Shown: positions 1 through 8,627 of the stretch, piece by piece
How the letters are laid out: each line of letters opens with the position of its first letter
Position numbering within the stretch: the first letter of the stretch is position 1
Source of the DNA: Gammaproteobacteria bacterium
GTDB lineage: Bacteria > Pseudomonadota > Gammaproteobacteria > Steroidobacterales > Steroidobacteraceae
Length of the DNA: 64,000 bases
Assembly: GCA_016874295.1 (NCBI GenBank)
Contig: VGUH01000015.1
Span: forward strand, 1 to 64,000
Direction: 5' to 3'
The notes under the pieces: model-generated
What the model saw: the letters and a program-made list of their open reading frames with translations, nothing else
Told to the model about the DNA's origin: nothing
The model's database searches: none
Program-made: the position numbers and the translations under genes

Positions 1-200
1 CCGTAGGCGCGCATATCGTGCGCGAACGGGGAGATCATCGGATGCGGTAGGCCGAAGAATTTGGAGCGGTCCAAGCGGGGACCGCCGAGCGGCTATCTGT
101 AGCCAATTGGCCGGCTAGCGTTGCGTTGTGCTGTAGCCAGTAGCGTAGCCAAGTCCATGCAAATAACTTCCAAATATATATTAATCAATAACTTACGAGT
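1..200. other. left edge, no gene called
   Basis: No gene can be supported here. The first 90 bases are GC-rich, and one minus-strand frame reads like protein (RSKFFGLPHPMISPFAHDMR). No convincing start is visible before the frame runs off the left edge, so it could be the beginning of a gene lying outside the window. Bases 150-200 are AT-rich, unlike the coding DNA around them, and lie just past the stop codon of the next gene. Confidence 0.3.
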
Positions 201-1067
201 TTATTCGACGTTCTGGACCTGCTCGCGCATCTGCTCGATCAGCACCTTCAACTCGACCGCGTGACGGGTGGTCTCCACGTCCTGCGACTTCGATGAGAGC
301 GTGTTCGCCTCGCGGTTGACCTCCTGCATCAGGAAGTCGAGCTTGCGGCCGACCGCCTCGCCGGAGGCGAGTGTCGAGTGCAGTTCCTCGACGTGGCTGC
401 GCAGGCGGTCGAGCTCTTCGGCGACGTCCATCTTCTGCAGCAGCAGCGCCACCTCCTGCTCGAAGCGCTCGGGGTTGACCTCGGCGGCGAGCGCCGCGAG
501 GCGCTCGGCGAATCTGGCGCGGATGCGCGCCTGCGCCTCGGGCAGGCGGGCGGCGACCTGGGTGGCGAGCGCGCTGAGCTGCGCGCTGCGCGCACGCAGC
601 ATCTCGGCAATTCGGGCGCCCTCGGCCTCGCGCGAGGCCGTGAACGCGGCGAGCGCCTCGGCGAGCAGGTCCATGGCCGCAGCCGCGAGCGGCGCGGCGT
701 CACGCTCGGCTTCCTTCACGACGCCCGGCCAGCGCAGCAGGTCCGCGGCATCGATCCGTCCCTCGGGACCGAGCCGCTCGCGCACGGCACGCGCATCGTC
801 GATCAGCCTCTCGAGCAGTTCGGCGTCGAGCTTCAGCTCGCGGCCTGCGGCGGGGCCCGGCCTGACATAGAGCGAGGCGTCGACCTTGCCGCGGCGCGCG
901 ACCGCGCCGATCGCGCGGCGAAAGTCGGTCTCCGACGCGCGCAGCTCCTCCGGCAGGCGCAGGCCCACCTCGAGGAAGCGATGGTTGACGCTGCGGATTT
1001 CCCAGGCGAGCTGCCCGGCGGGGGTCACCCGCTCCGCGCGCGCGAAGCCGGTCATGCTCCTCAACAT
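201..1067 (-). CDS. yicC: YicC family endoribonuclease
   Basis: A 288-residue YicC-family protein; the E. coli member is an RNase that helps turn over small RNAs. The N-terminus MLRSMTGFARAE is the family hallmark, and this start was chosen because the nine extra upstream codons lack family character. The C-terminal domain is intact, with the motif KLDFLMQEVNREANTLSSKS followed by a conserved helix ending VELKVLIEQMREQVQNVE. The centre is a long charged Ala/Arg/Glu-rich helical region. The gene is divergent from the phosphatase gene to its right, with 94 bp between the starts. Length is normal for the family. Confidence 0.93.
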   Translation of the reverse strand: MLRSMTGFARAERVTPAGQLAWEIRSVNHRFLEVGLRLPEELRASETDFRRAIGAVARRGKVDASLYVRPGPAAGRELKLDAELLERLIDDARAVRERLGPEGRIDAADLLRWPGVVKEAERDAAPLAAAAMDLLAEALAAFTASREAEGARIAEMLRARSAQLSALATQVAARLPEAQARIRARFAERLAALAAEVNPERFEQEVALLLQKMDVAEELDRLRSHVEELHSTLASGEAVGRKLDFLMQEVNREANTLSSKSQDVETTRHAVELKVLIEQMREQVQNVE

Positions 1068-1161
1068 CGGATACGGGTCCCCGGGGTGATTCACTGGCCG
1101 CTGATGTAAACTTCACCGCAGTTTAGCAGGGGGCGAAGTCTCCGCACCGCGGGGTGGCAGC

Positions 1162-1911
1162 GTGGCGATCGAATCCGCCGAGATCAGCCTGATCGGCGAT
1201 CGCGAGGACAACCAGGATCGGGCCGCCGTCGCGACCGCCGAGGGCGCGGCCCTGCTCGTGGTCATGGACGGCATGGGCGGTCATGCCTGGGGCGCGCGCG
1301 CGGCCGAGACCGGCTGCAAGGTGATGCTCGAGCTGTACCAGCAGGAGACCAAGCCCCTGTTCGACCCGCTCGGCTTCCTGCACCTCGCGCTCGGTCGTGC
1401 GCACGACGCGGTCGTCGCCCTCGGCGCGAGGCTCGCCATCGACGTGCGTCCGCGCACGACCTGCGCCGTGTGCCTGGTGCAGCGCGGCGAGGCCTACTGG
1501 GCGCACATCGGCGACAGCCGCGTGTACCACCTGCGCGGCGGCGCGGTCGTGTCGCGCACGCGCGATCACAGCCATGTCGAGCAGCTGCTGCGCGAGGGCT
1601 CGATCCGCGAGGAGGAGATCCCGGGCCACCCGATGCGCAATTTCGTCGAGTGCTGCCTCGGCGGCGAGGCAATGCTACCGGAGATGACGCTCTCGCGGCG
1701 CCACACGCTAGAGGACGGCGACGTCATCATGGTCTGTACCGATGGCGTCTGGTCGAATCTGAAGGACGCCGAGATCGCGGCGCAGCTGAAGCCGCACGCC
1801 GGCAACGGCAGCACCGGCCCGGCGCTCGAAAAGCTGGTCGAGCGGGCGGTCGCGGCTTCCGCGCCGCACAGCGACAATGCCACGGCCGTCAGCGTCGTCT
1901 GGCGCCACTGA
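1162..1911 (+). CDS. PP2C-family serine/threonine phosphatase
   Basis: A 249-residue soluble PP2C-type metal-dependent protein phosphatase, comparable to Stp/PrpC. The metal-binding and catalytic motifs occur in family order: GDREDNQD near the N-terminus, [25 protein letters not shown] and, at the end, [10 protein letters not shown]. It starts at GTG. No partner kinase is encoded nearby, so the substrate is unknown. It lies directly upstream of rph on the same strand with 19 bp between them, and is probably cotranscribed with rph and rdgB. Confidence 0.9.
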   Translation: MAIESAEISLIGDREDNQDRAAVATAEGAALLVVMDGMGGHAWGARAAETGCKVMLELYQQETKPLFDPLGFLHLALGRAHDAVVALGARLAIDVRPRTTCAVCLVQRGEAYWAHIGDSRVYHLRGGAVVSRTRDHSHVEQLLREGSIREEEIPGHPMRNFVECCLGGEAMLPEMTLSRRHTLEDGDVIMVCTDGVWSNLKDAEIAAQLKPHAGNGSTGPALEKLVERAVAASAPHSDNATAVSVVWRH

Positions 1912-1930
1912 CCGGGCGACGGAGCATTTC

Positions 1931-2647
1931 ATGCGACCAGGCGGCCGCGCAGCCGACGAATTGCGACCCGTGCGCTTCACGCGCCGCTTCACCGAGCACG
2001 CGGAGGGCTCGGTGCTGTGCGAATTCGGCGGCACGCGCGTGCTGTGCACCGCGAGCGTCGAGAACGGGGTGCCCGCGTTCCTGCGCGGGAGCGGCAAGGG
2101 CTGGCTGACCGCGGAGTACGGCATGCTGCCGCGCGCGACGCACACGCGCAGCGCGCGCGAGGCGGCACGCGGCCGCCAGGGCGGACGCACGCAGGAGATT
2201 CAGCGGCTGATCGGCCGCTCGCTGCGGGCCTGCATCGATCTTGCGGCGATCGGCGAGCGCACGATCACGATCGATTGCGACGTGCTGCAGGCGGACGGCG
2301 GCACGCGCACGGCGGCGATCACCGGCGGCTTCGTGGCGCTCGCCGACGCGATCGACACGCTGATGTCGCGCAAGCAGCTGGCCGTGAGCCCGCTGCATGG
2401 CCAGGTCGCGGCAGTCTCGGTCGGCATCGTCCGGGGTATCGCGGTGCTCGACCTCGAGTACGCCGAGGACGTTGATGCGGAGACCGACATGAACGTGGTG
2501 ATGAACTCGGGCGGCGCCTTCATCGAGGTGCAGGGCACGGCCGAGGGCCACGCGTTCCGGCGCGAGGAGCTCGACGCCATGCTGAACCTCGCGGTCGCGG
2601 GCACGGCGCGGCTGTTCGGCCTGCAGACCCAGGCGCGCCAGGGTTGA
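1931..2647 (+). CDS. rph: ribonuclease PH
   Basis: RNase PH, 238 residues, the usual size. It is a phosphate-dependent 3'-5' exoribonuclease that trims tRNA 3' ends. The ATG at 1931 gives [20 protein letters not shown], the standard N-terminus, so the longer upstream frame is not used. Conserved blocks include [20 protein letters not shown], the catalytic-core stretch [20 protein letters not shown] and [20 protein letters not shown]. It is followed after 32 bp by rdgB on the same strand. Confidence 0.96.
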   Translation: MRPGGRAADELRPVRFTRRFTEHAEGSVLCEFGGTRVLCTASVENGVPAFLRGSGKGWLTAEYGMLPRATHTRSAREAARGRQGGRTQEIQRLIGRSLRACIDLAAIGERTITIDCDVLQADGGTRTAAITGGFVALADAIDTLMSRKQLAVSPLHGQVAAVSVGIVRGIAVLDLEYAEDVDAETDMNVVMNSGGAFIEVQGTAEGHAFRREELDAMLNLAVAGTARLFGLQTQARQG

Positions 2648-2679
2648 GAGGGACGCGGCACTCTCTGTCGAGCATCTCG

Positions 2680-3285
2680 ATGAGTTCTCGCCGCGTGGTC
2701 CTCGCGACCGGCAATCCCGGCAAGTTGCGCGAGATGCGGGCGATCCTGGCCGGTCACGGTCTCGAGGTGATCGCGCAGTCCGAATTCGGCATCCGGCCCC
2801 CGGTCGAGGACGGCGACAGCTACGTTGCGAACGCGCTCATCAAGGCGCGGCACGCAGCCGCCGCCTCCGGGCTGCCGGCGATCGGCGACGACTCGGGGAT
2901 CGAGGTGGACGCGCTCGGCGGGCGGCCGGGCATCCACACGGCGCGTTACGCGGGGCCGCGCGGGGACGCCGAGGCCAACAACGACAAGCTGCTCATCGAG
3001 CTGGCTGGCACGCCCGAGTCGCGACGCGGAGCGCGCTATCGCTGCGCGATGGTCTTCGTACGCGCGGCTTCGGATCCGGAGCCGATCATCGCCGCAGCGT
3101 CCTGGGAAGGCCGCATCGGGCTCGAGCGCCGCGGGGCCGGCGGATTCGGCTACGACCCGCTGTTCATCGTGGCGGGCAGCAGCGTCACCGCGGCCGAGAT
3201 GCCCGAGCGGGAGAAGAACAGCGTCAGCCACCGAGGCCAGGCGCTGGCAGCGCTGGCGGTGAAAATGAAGGCGGCGGGGTGGTGA
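2680..3285 (+). CDS. rdgB: non-canonical purine NTP pyrophosphatase (RdgB/HAM1)
   Basis: A 201-residue RdgB/HAM1 pyrophosphatase that cleans dITP, XTP and similar nucleotides from the pool. The start ATG at 2680 gives MSSRRVVLATGNPGKLREM, with the ATGNxGK substrate loop at residues 8-14. Further family motifs are AIGDDSGIEVDALGGRPGIH, FGYDPLFIV and the C-terminal SHRGQALAAL. It ends 15 bp before the stop of the convergent M48 protease gene. In many gammaproteobacteria rdgB is adjacent to hemW; here the M48 protease and rpmE lie between them. Confidence 0.96.
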   Translation: MSSRRVVLATGNPGKLREMRAILAGHGLEVIAQSEFGIRPPVEDGDSYVANALIKARHAAAASGLPAIGDDSGIEVDALGGRPGIHTARYAGPRGDAEANNDKLLIELAGTPESRRGARYRCAMVFVRAASDPEPIIAAASWEGRIGLERRGAGGFGYDPLFIVAGSSVTAAEMPEREKNSVSHRGQALAALAVKMKAAGW

Positions 3286-3300
3286 AAGAGGGGCGCGCTC

Positions 3301-4767
3301 CTACTTGACGGTTTTCACGTAGTCGCCGGGCTTGGGCTCGCCGTCCGGGTAGAGCTTGTTGATGAGGCGCAGCTGCTGCAGCGGGTACTTCTGGATCGAG
3401 CTTTCGGCGGCGAGCGTTTCCATCGTCGTGTCGTCCTTCGCCTGCACGACGCGCAGGCGGTACGGCTCCGCGAGCGCGAATTCGTTGCCCCGCATGCGGC
3501 GGAAGGTGTTCGCCGTCGAGAGGAAGAACGGGTCGCCCGACGGCGCCTCCATCCCTGAGCGGCTCGCCCCCTTGAAGACCCACATCAGGTTCGCGTAATA
3601 GATGACGACGTAGCGGACGTTGGTCGCCTGGCCGTATGGCGATGGGTCGCCGCGCACGACGCCGGTCCAGGCCTTCAGCCCGTTGATCTCGAGCGTCTCG
3701 GTGCGCGCGAGACGCTTGTTCGCGAGGCCACGCAGCGCGAAGTCGCGCGGGTTCGTGAGATCCGCGGGCGGCGACTGCGTGCGGATCTCGAGGTAATGCT
3801 CCTTCCGGGGCGCGATCGCGAGGATCTTGTCCGGCTGGTTGACGATCTGCCAGTCCCGCGGGAAGGCGAGCGTGAACTGGAAGTCGGCGTGGTAGAAGCG
3901 ATTTTCGCGCACCATCCCCTGGCGCGCGCTCGAGCCGACCGGCAGGCCCTGGATCGCCTGCAGGTAGCCCTCGGCATTCGACATGTTGCCGGTCGCCGCG
4001 CTCGCATTTTTCCCGGCGAGGGCGACCGCCTCCTTGAGGCGCGTGTCGTTGTCCGGGTGCGAGGCGAACACGCCGTGATACAGGCGCGGCTCGCGCCCCT
4101 CGAGCCGCGCGCGCTCGCGCTCGAACGTATCCTGGTCCTTCAGCGTCGAGATGACGTCGATAATCGCCTCGGGGTCGTAACCTGCCCGCGCGAGGTAGCT
4201 CGCGCCGAGGCGGTCCGCCTCGAGCTCGGCGTCGCGCCCATAACCGCTGATGATCGCCTGGCCGGCCATGTTGGTGAGGTCGGCGAGCGCGGGCATGCCC
4301 GTGAAGATCGCGGTCGCGACGCTCGCGAGGCCGGAGATCATACCCTTGCGATTCTGCTTCTTGAGATGCTCGGCCGTGATGTGGCCGATCTCGTGACCGA
4401 GCACGGCCGCGAGGTCCGCCTCGTTCTGGAAGTAGGGCAGGATGCCGCGCGAGATGTAGACATAGCCGCCGAGGGTTGCGAACGCGTTGACGTCATCCGT
4501 GTCGACGATCGTGAAATGCCACTCGAGGTCCGGCATCTCGCTGACTGCCGCGAGCTTTTCGCCGACGCGCTGGACGTAGTCCTGCAGTTCCAGGTCCTGG
4601 TGCACGCCCATCGAGCGGGTGAAAGCGACGTGCATTTGCTTCGCGGTCTGGATGTCCTTGCTCTCCTTCTGCGGTTTCTCATCCGCGAGAGGCGAGCCGG
4701 CGAGCGCCAGCGTGCCGACGGCCACGCCGAGGGCGAGGCTGGCGAGACGGGAGGCTAGTTGCCGCAT
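3301..4767 (-). CDS. M48-family periplasmic metalloprotease, BepA/YfgC-like
   Basis: A 488-residue secreted zinc protease resembling BepA (YfgC), which does quality control of outer-membrane protein assembly. Residues 1-28 form a signal peptide. The zinc motif HEIGH is at about 125-129 and the third ligand lies in DAELEADRLGASYLARAGYD. Instead of BepA's TPR region, the C-terminal half is a different domain ending KPGDYVKTVK, as in a related M48 subgroup. The start was set at MRQLASR to begin the signal peptide. The TAG stop follows a family-typical C-terminus, so UAG does act as a terminator in this genome. Confidence 0.9.
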   Translation of the reverse strand: MRQLASRLASLALGVAVGTLALAGSPLADEKPQKESKDIQTAKQMHVAFTRSMGVHQDLELQDYVQRVGEKLAAVSEMPDLEWHFTIVDTDDVNAFATLGGYVYISRGILPYFQNEADLAAVLGHEIGHITAEHLKKQNRKGMISGLASVATAIFTGMPALADLTNMAGQAIISGYGRDAELEADRLGASYLARAGYDPEAIIDVISTLKDQDTFERERARLEGREPRLYHGVFASHPDNDTRLKEAVALAGKNASAATGNMSNAEGYLQAIQGLPVGSSARQGMVRENRFYHADFQFTLAFPRDWQIVNQPDKILAIAPRKEHYLEIRTQSPPADLTNPRDFALRGLANKRLARTETLEINGLKAWTGVVRGDPSPYGQATNVRYVVIYYANLMWVFKGASRSGMEAPSGDPFFLSTANTFRRMRGNEFALAEPYRLRVVQAKDDTTMETLAAESSIQKYPLQQLRLINKLYPDGEPKPGDYVKTVK

Positions 4768-4867
4768 GAAGGTCTCCAGGCCCGGTCCCAAGGGTACCGG
4801 TACCGGGTCATTAGACGCGGGAAACGTCTGGAAGTTGACCGCCGTCCTGCGGTGGTGCGGTCAGCGC

Positions 4868-5071
4868 TTACTTCAGGCCGTACTTCTTGCGGAAGCGGTC
4901 GACGCGGCCGCCCGAATCCACGATCTTCTGCTTGCCCGTGTAGAACGGGTGGCAGTTCGAGCAGACCTCGACCTCGAGGTTCTGACCCAGCGTCGAGCGC
5001 GTCTGGAAGGTGTTTCCACAGCTGCAAGTCACCGTGATTTCGGCGTACTCGGGGTGAATGCCTTCTTTCAT
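4868..5071 (-). CDS. rpmE: 50S ribosomal protein L31
   Basis: Ribosomal protein L31, 67 residues, starting [20 protein letters not shown]. It is the zinc-binding C+ form, with ligand cysteines in CSCG and [12 protein letters not shown]. An in-frame upstream extension is not conserved in L31 and was left out. The gene is oriented like the downstream M48 protease, with about 100 bp between them. priA, its neighbour in many gammaproteobacteria, is absent. Confidence 0.97.
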   Translation of the reverse strand: MKEGIHPEYAEITVTCSCGNTFQTRSTLGQNLEVEVCSNCHPFYTGKQKIVDSGGRVDRFRKKYGLK

Positions 5072-5199
5072 TGCCGTGCTTTCCATGGCCGCGGTGCGTG
5101 GGGTCGCGCAGTCTAAAGGTGGCGACCCACACATTCAAGATGAGCCCGAAGTACGCTGCCACGGTGTCGTAAGTTATTGGATTTACGCGGGATTTTTTC

Positions 5200-5222
5200 T
5201 TATCCACAAAATGTGTGGATAA
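5200..5222. promoter_or_regulatory. inverted pair of perfect DnaA boxes
   Basis: TTATCCACA at 5200-5208 is followed after five bases by its exact reverse complement TGTGGATAA at 5214-5222. Both match the strong E. coli DnaA-box form. They lie in the 294-bp AT-rich gap between the rpmE start and the hemW stop, next to a T-rich tract at 5191-5198. A further CTGTGGA follows at 5224-5230. DnaA could act here as a regulator of rpmE or as part of a titration or replication-related site. Only the boxes are seen; the role is inference. Confidence 0.6.
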
Positions 5223-5365
5223 CTCTGTGGACCGCGCGGCCAACCGCGGACCGCTTGCCGGGCATTTGCGCATTTATGTCGGTTTGACTAATTTTTGAGC
5301 AGGCCATATTCGCTATATCCATCAACGAGTTACTACATCGGACTTCACGCACCTCGCTAACAAAA

Positions 5366-6568
5366 TCACGAAAGTCCCTCTCCGGCGCGAGGCGAAATGC
5401 CGCTGTGTACAACTCGCGGCGGCGGAAACCGGCATTTTTCGCCCGGCAGAAAGGCGGCCACGAGGTCATTCAGGAAGCGGAAACCCAGCGCGGTCGGCCG
5501 GCAGTGATCGGCGATGGACTCGACCAGGCCGCGGGTGGCGAGGTCCGCGAGCGTCGGGCGGACGGTTTCGGCGGACAGGGCGGTCGCGAGCTCGAAGTCG
5601 ATAGCCGAGAATCCTTCCATGAGCCGCAAGACGTTCAGCATGTATTCGAACGGCAGCTCCGTCGCCGGCACTGCGCGGCGCGAGCCCGCCCGGCCGCCGG
5701 CTTCGAGGTAGGCGCGCGGCGAGCGCGCTTTCTCGGTGCGCAAGACCTGGCCGCCGACCGTGACCTTGCCGTGCGCGCCGGCGCCGATGCCGAGGTAGTC
5801 GCCGAAGCGCCAGTAGTTGAGGTTGTGGCGGCATTGCCGGTCCGGTCGCGCGTACGCCGAGACCTCGTACTGGGCGAAGCCCGCCGCCGCGAGGCGCTGC
5901 TGGCTATCGAGCTGCATCTGCCAGGCGAGGTCGTCGTCGGGCAGGGGCGGCGGCCGGTGATGGAACAACGTGCCCGGCTCGAGCGTGAGCTGATAGTGCG
6001 ACAGGTGCGCCGGGCGAAGCGCAATCGCGGCCTCGAGGTCGGCAGCCGCAGCGTCGCGCGTCTGCCCGGGCAGCGCATACATGAGGTCGAGGTTGAAATT
6101 CGCGATGCCGGCGTCGGCGAGTTCGGCGACCGCGGCGCCGATTTCGTCCGGCCCATGGATTCGCCCGAGCACGCGCAGGCGCTCCGCGTCGAAGGACTGG
6201 GCGCCGAGCGACACGCGGTTGACGCCCGCCTCGGCATAGCCCGCGAAGCGTCCGTGCTCGACCGTGCCCGGATTCGCCTCCAGCGTGATCTCGGCGTCCG
6301 GCAGGAACCGCAGGCGCGCGGCGAGCCCGTCGAGCAGCGCCGCGATCGCGCCGGTCCCGAACAGCGAGGGTGTGCCGCCGCCGAGGAAGACGCTCGCCAC
6401 CGGGCGGCCGAGGGCCAGGTCGAGATCTCCGTCGAGGTCAGCGAGGAGCGCCGCGACATACTCCTGCTCGGGCAGCGTTTCCGGGCGCACGTGCGAGTTG
6501 AAGTCGCAGTAGGGGCACTTGCGCACGCACCAGGGCAGGTGCACGTAGATCGCGAGCGGCTCGCTCAT
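5366..6568 (-). CDS. hemW: HemW family radical SAM heme chaperone
   Basis: A 400-residue radical SAM protein of the HemW group (formerly annotated as coproporphyrinogen III oxidase-like), a heme-binding chaperone. The CxxxCxYC cluster motif is at residues 14-21 within VHLPWCVRKCPYCDFNSH. Also present are the family blocks FLGGGTPSLF, ITLEANPGT, GVNRVSLGAQSFD and the late YEVSAYAR and GIGAGAHG. The C-terminal winged domain is complete. It is divergent from gltA with 80 bp between the starts, where both promoters must lie. Confidence 0.93.
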   Translation of the reverse strand: MSEPLAIYVHLPWCVRKCPYCDFNSHVRPETLPEQEYVAALLADLDGDLDLALGRPVASVFLGGGTPSLFGTGAIAALLDGLAARLRFLPDAEITLEANPGTVEHGRFAGYAEAGVNRVSLGAQSFDAERLRVLGRIHGPDEIGAAVAELADAGIANFNLDLMYALPGQTRDAAAADLEAAIALRPAHLSHYQLTLEPGTLFHHRPPPLPDDDLAWQMQLDSQQRLAAAGFAQYEVSAYARPDRQCRHNLNYWRFGDYLGIGAGAHGKVTVGGQVLRTEKARSPRAYLEAGGRAGSRRAVPATELPFEYMLNVLRLMEGFSAIDFELATALSAETVRPTLADLATRGLVESIADHCRPTALGFRFLNDLVAAFLPGEKCRFPPPRVVHSGISPRAGEGLS

Positions 6569-6648
6569 GCCTGCATTCTAGGCGCGGATGCCGCCGTCAA
6601 GCCTTGATTCCTGCACTGCAGCATGACAGGCTGCGACGCGGGTAATCG

Positions 6649-7944
6649 ATGACCAGCAAGAAGTTTCAGCTCACCAACCCGGCGAACGGCCGCTCGACCG
6701 AACTCGCCGCTCACCAGGGCTCCGTGGGGCCGGACGCGCTCGATATCAGCGCGCTGCTGAAGGACCAGGGCGTCTTCACCTACGACCCCGGTTTCATGGC
6801 AACCGCCGCAACGGCGAGCGCCATCACCTACATCGACGGTGACGCGGGGGTCCTGCTGTACCGGGGCTACCCGATCGAGCAGCTCGCCCAGCACTCGAAC
6901 TTCCTGGAGGTCTCGTATCTCCTGCAGAAGGGCGAGTTGCCGAGCAGCAAGGCGCTCGCGTTGTTCACGACTTCGATCTCGCGTCACACGATGCTGAATG
7001 AGTGGATCATGCGGCTGTACCGCGGCTTCCATCACGATGCGCATCCGATGGCGATGGTCGCGACCATCGTCGCCTCGCTCGCCGCTTTCTACCACGACTC
7101 CACGGACATCTACGACGACCGGCACCGCGTGATCTTCTCGCATCGCATGATCGCGAAGCTGCCGACCATCGCGGCGGCGGCCTACAAGCACGCGCTCGGC
7201 CAGCCGCACATGTACCCGCGCAACGACCTCGACTACACCGGGAACCTGCTGCAGATGCTGTTCGCGGTACCCTGCGAGTCCTATGCGGTCGACCCGCTGC
7301 ACGCGAAGGCGCTGGACCTGCTGTTCATCCTGCACGCCGATCACGAGCAGAATGCGAGCACCTCGACCGTGCGCCTCGCCGGCAGCACGGGCTGCAATCC
7401 CTACACCGCGATGTCGGCCGGCGTCTCCGCGCTCTGGGGGCCGGCGCACGGCGGCGCCAATGAGGCGGTCGTGGACATGCTCGAGAAGATCGGCGACGTG
7501 AGCCGGGTCCCAGAGTTCCTCGCCCGGGTCAAGGACAGTAAGGGCGGCGTGCGGCTGATGGGCTTCGGCCACCGCGTGTACAAGAACTTCGACCCGCGGG
7601 CGACGATCATCCGCGAGATGTGCCACAAGGTGCTCGGCAGGCTCGGCCAGAGCGACAACCCGCTGTTCGAGCTCGCGCTGAAGCTGGAGGAGGTTGCGCT
7701 CAAGGACGACTACTTCATCAGCCGCAAGCTGTACCCGAACGTCGACTTCTACTCCGGGATCATCTACCGCGCGGTCGGTATCCCGCGCTCGATGTTCACC
7801 GTGATGTTCGCGATCGCGCGCACCGCCGGCTGGGTCGCGCACTGGCAGGAAATGATCGCCGATCCCGAGATGAGGATCGCGCGCCCGCGCCAGCTCTATA
7901 CCGGCCCCACCCGCCGCGATTACGTGCCGGTCAGCAAGCGCTGA
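6649..7944 (+). CDS. gltA: citrate synthase
   Basis: Type I citrate synthase of 431 residues; condenses acetyl-CoA and oxaloacetate at the entry of the TCA cycle. The catalytic regions are clear: ILHADHEQNASTSTVRLAGS, GPAHGGANEAV with the second histidine, and GFGHRVYKNFDPR before the catalytic Asp region. The C-terminus contains ARTAGWVAHWQEMI and ends near TGPTRRDYVPVSKR, as in proteobacterial GltA. Monocistronic; a family-A palindrome begins 15 bp after the stop. Confidence 0.98.
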   Translation: MTSKKFQLTNPANGRSTELAAHQGSVGPDALDISALLKDQGVFTYDPGFMATAATASAITYIDGDAGVLLYRGYPIEQLAQHSNFLEVSYLLQKGELPSSKALALFTTSISRHTMLNEWIMRLYRGFHHDAHPMAMVATIVASLAAFYHDSTDIYDDRHRVIFSHRMIAKLPTIAAAAYKHALGQPHMYPRNDLDYTGNLLQMLFAVPCESYAVDPLHAKALDLLFILHADHEQNASTSTVRLAGSTGCNPYTAMSAGVSALWGPAHGGANEAVVDMLEKIGDVSRVPEFLARVKDSKGGVRLMGFGHRVYKNFDPRATIIREMCHKVLGRLGQSDNPLFELALKLEEVALKDDYFISRKLYPNVDFYSGIIYRAVGIPRSMFTVMFAIARTAGWVAHWQEMIADPEMRIARPRQLYTGPTRRDYVPVSKR

Positions 7945-7959
7945 AGCGTTTGACGGTTG

Positions 7960-8029
7960 ACGGTGCCGGGTCGCACTTATCGCACTTATTGCCTTGGCGA
8001 TAAGTGCGATAAGTGCGACCCGGCACCGT
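7960..8029. repeat. family-A palindromic repeat, copy 1
   Basis: An inverted repeat with arms beginning ACGGTGCCGGGTCGCACT and ending in the complement, and a few unpaired bases at the centre. The inner bases differ as T on the left and G on the right (CACTTATTGCC against GGCGATAAGTG), so an RNA stem would keep a G-U pair. It lies between the convergent gltA and nucleotidyltransferase-like genes and contains the stop codon of the latter. Confidence 0.85.
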
Positions 8030-8627
8030 TAGCCAGCGACTCCACTTCCGCGCGCGTCGCCCGGCGCATCGGCTTGCCGTCCACCGGACCGGGCGGCGCC
8101 TGGCGGATGCCGTCCTTTGGGAAGATGGTGGCGTCGACTTCATGGCCGCCGGCCGTGAAGCGCAGCGCCGGATACGCCTCGATCACGTCGCGCGAAGTGC
8201 GCAAGCGCCGTTCCACGACCTGGTGCGGGATGCCGTAATCCAGGAGCCGCACGGCCACCGACTCCGGCGTGTCGGCGAACAGGTGCAAGGTGATGTCGTT
8301 GTGCGCGGTCGCGGTGCCCGAGAGCAGCGGTCCGACGAGTCGCGGCTCGAAATGCTCGAGCAGGCGCATCACTTCGAGCGCCGCTCTGCGCATCGCCGAC
8401 AACGTGCGCGCGTGCTCCTCGGCGCCGAACAGCCGCTGGTGCTCGGCGAGCGCCTCCTCGATCTCCGTGTTGCGGGGCAGGACCGCAAGGTCGGTTACGC
8501 CGAAGCGCTCGGCCGCCTTGCGCTTGGCGATGCCGTAATCCTCGTGGCCGTGGTCGATCATGAGCCGCGCGGCCTCGCGCGCGATCGCCTGGCGCATCAT
8601 ATCGCCGCGGACCGAGCGCTTCGCCAT
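7986..8627 (-). CDS. conserved nucleotidyltransferase-like protein
   Basis: A 213-residue protein resembling a conserved proteobacterial family with a nucleotidyltransferase-like fold. I recognise the family pattern but not a tested function. The clearest block is RLVGPLLSGTATAHNDITLH, which has the Gly-Ser then Asp spacing of nucleotidyltransferase sites. The N-terminus is helical and charged (REAARLMIDHGHEDYGIAKR). Its ATG shares one base with the mrcA stop (TGATG), so translation is probably coupled to PBP1A. The last residues, GAGSHLSHLSPRQ, and the stop codon are encoded by the family-A repeat, so the natural C-terminus has probably been replaced. Confidence 0.75.
   Translation of the reverse strand: MAKRSVRGDMMRQAIAREAARLMIDHGHEDYGIAKRKAAERFGVTDLAVLPRNTEIEEALAEHQRLFGAEEHARTLSAMRRAALEVMRLLEHFEPRLVGPLLSGTATAHNDITLHLFADTPESVAVRLLDYGIPHQVVERRLRTSRDVIEAYPALRFTAGGHEVDATIFPKDGIRQAPPGPVDGKPMRRATRAEVESLANGAGSHLSHLSPRQ

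Noticed and set aside
1-96. Partial gene on the left edge
   Set aside because: One minus-strand frame looks protein-like but is too short, with no certain start, to assign.
5072-5365. Chromosomal origin of replication
   Set aside because: Two DnaA boxes alone are too few and dnaA, dnaN, gidA or rpmH are not nearby; kept only as a regulatory-site finding.
7960-8029. CRISPR array built from the repeated GCACTTAT units
   Set aside because: The units form single inverted repeats without regular spacers, and no cas gene is present.
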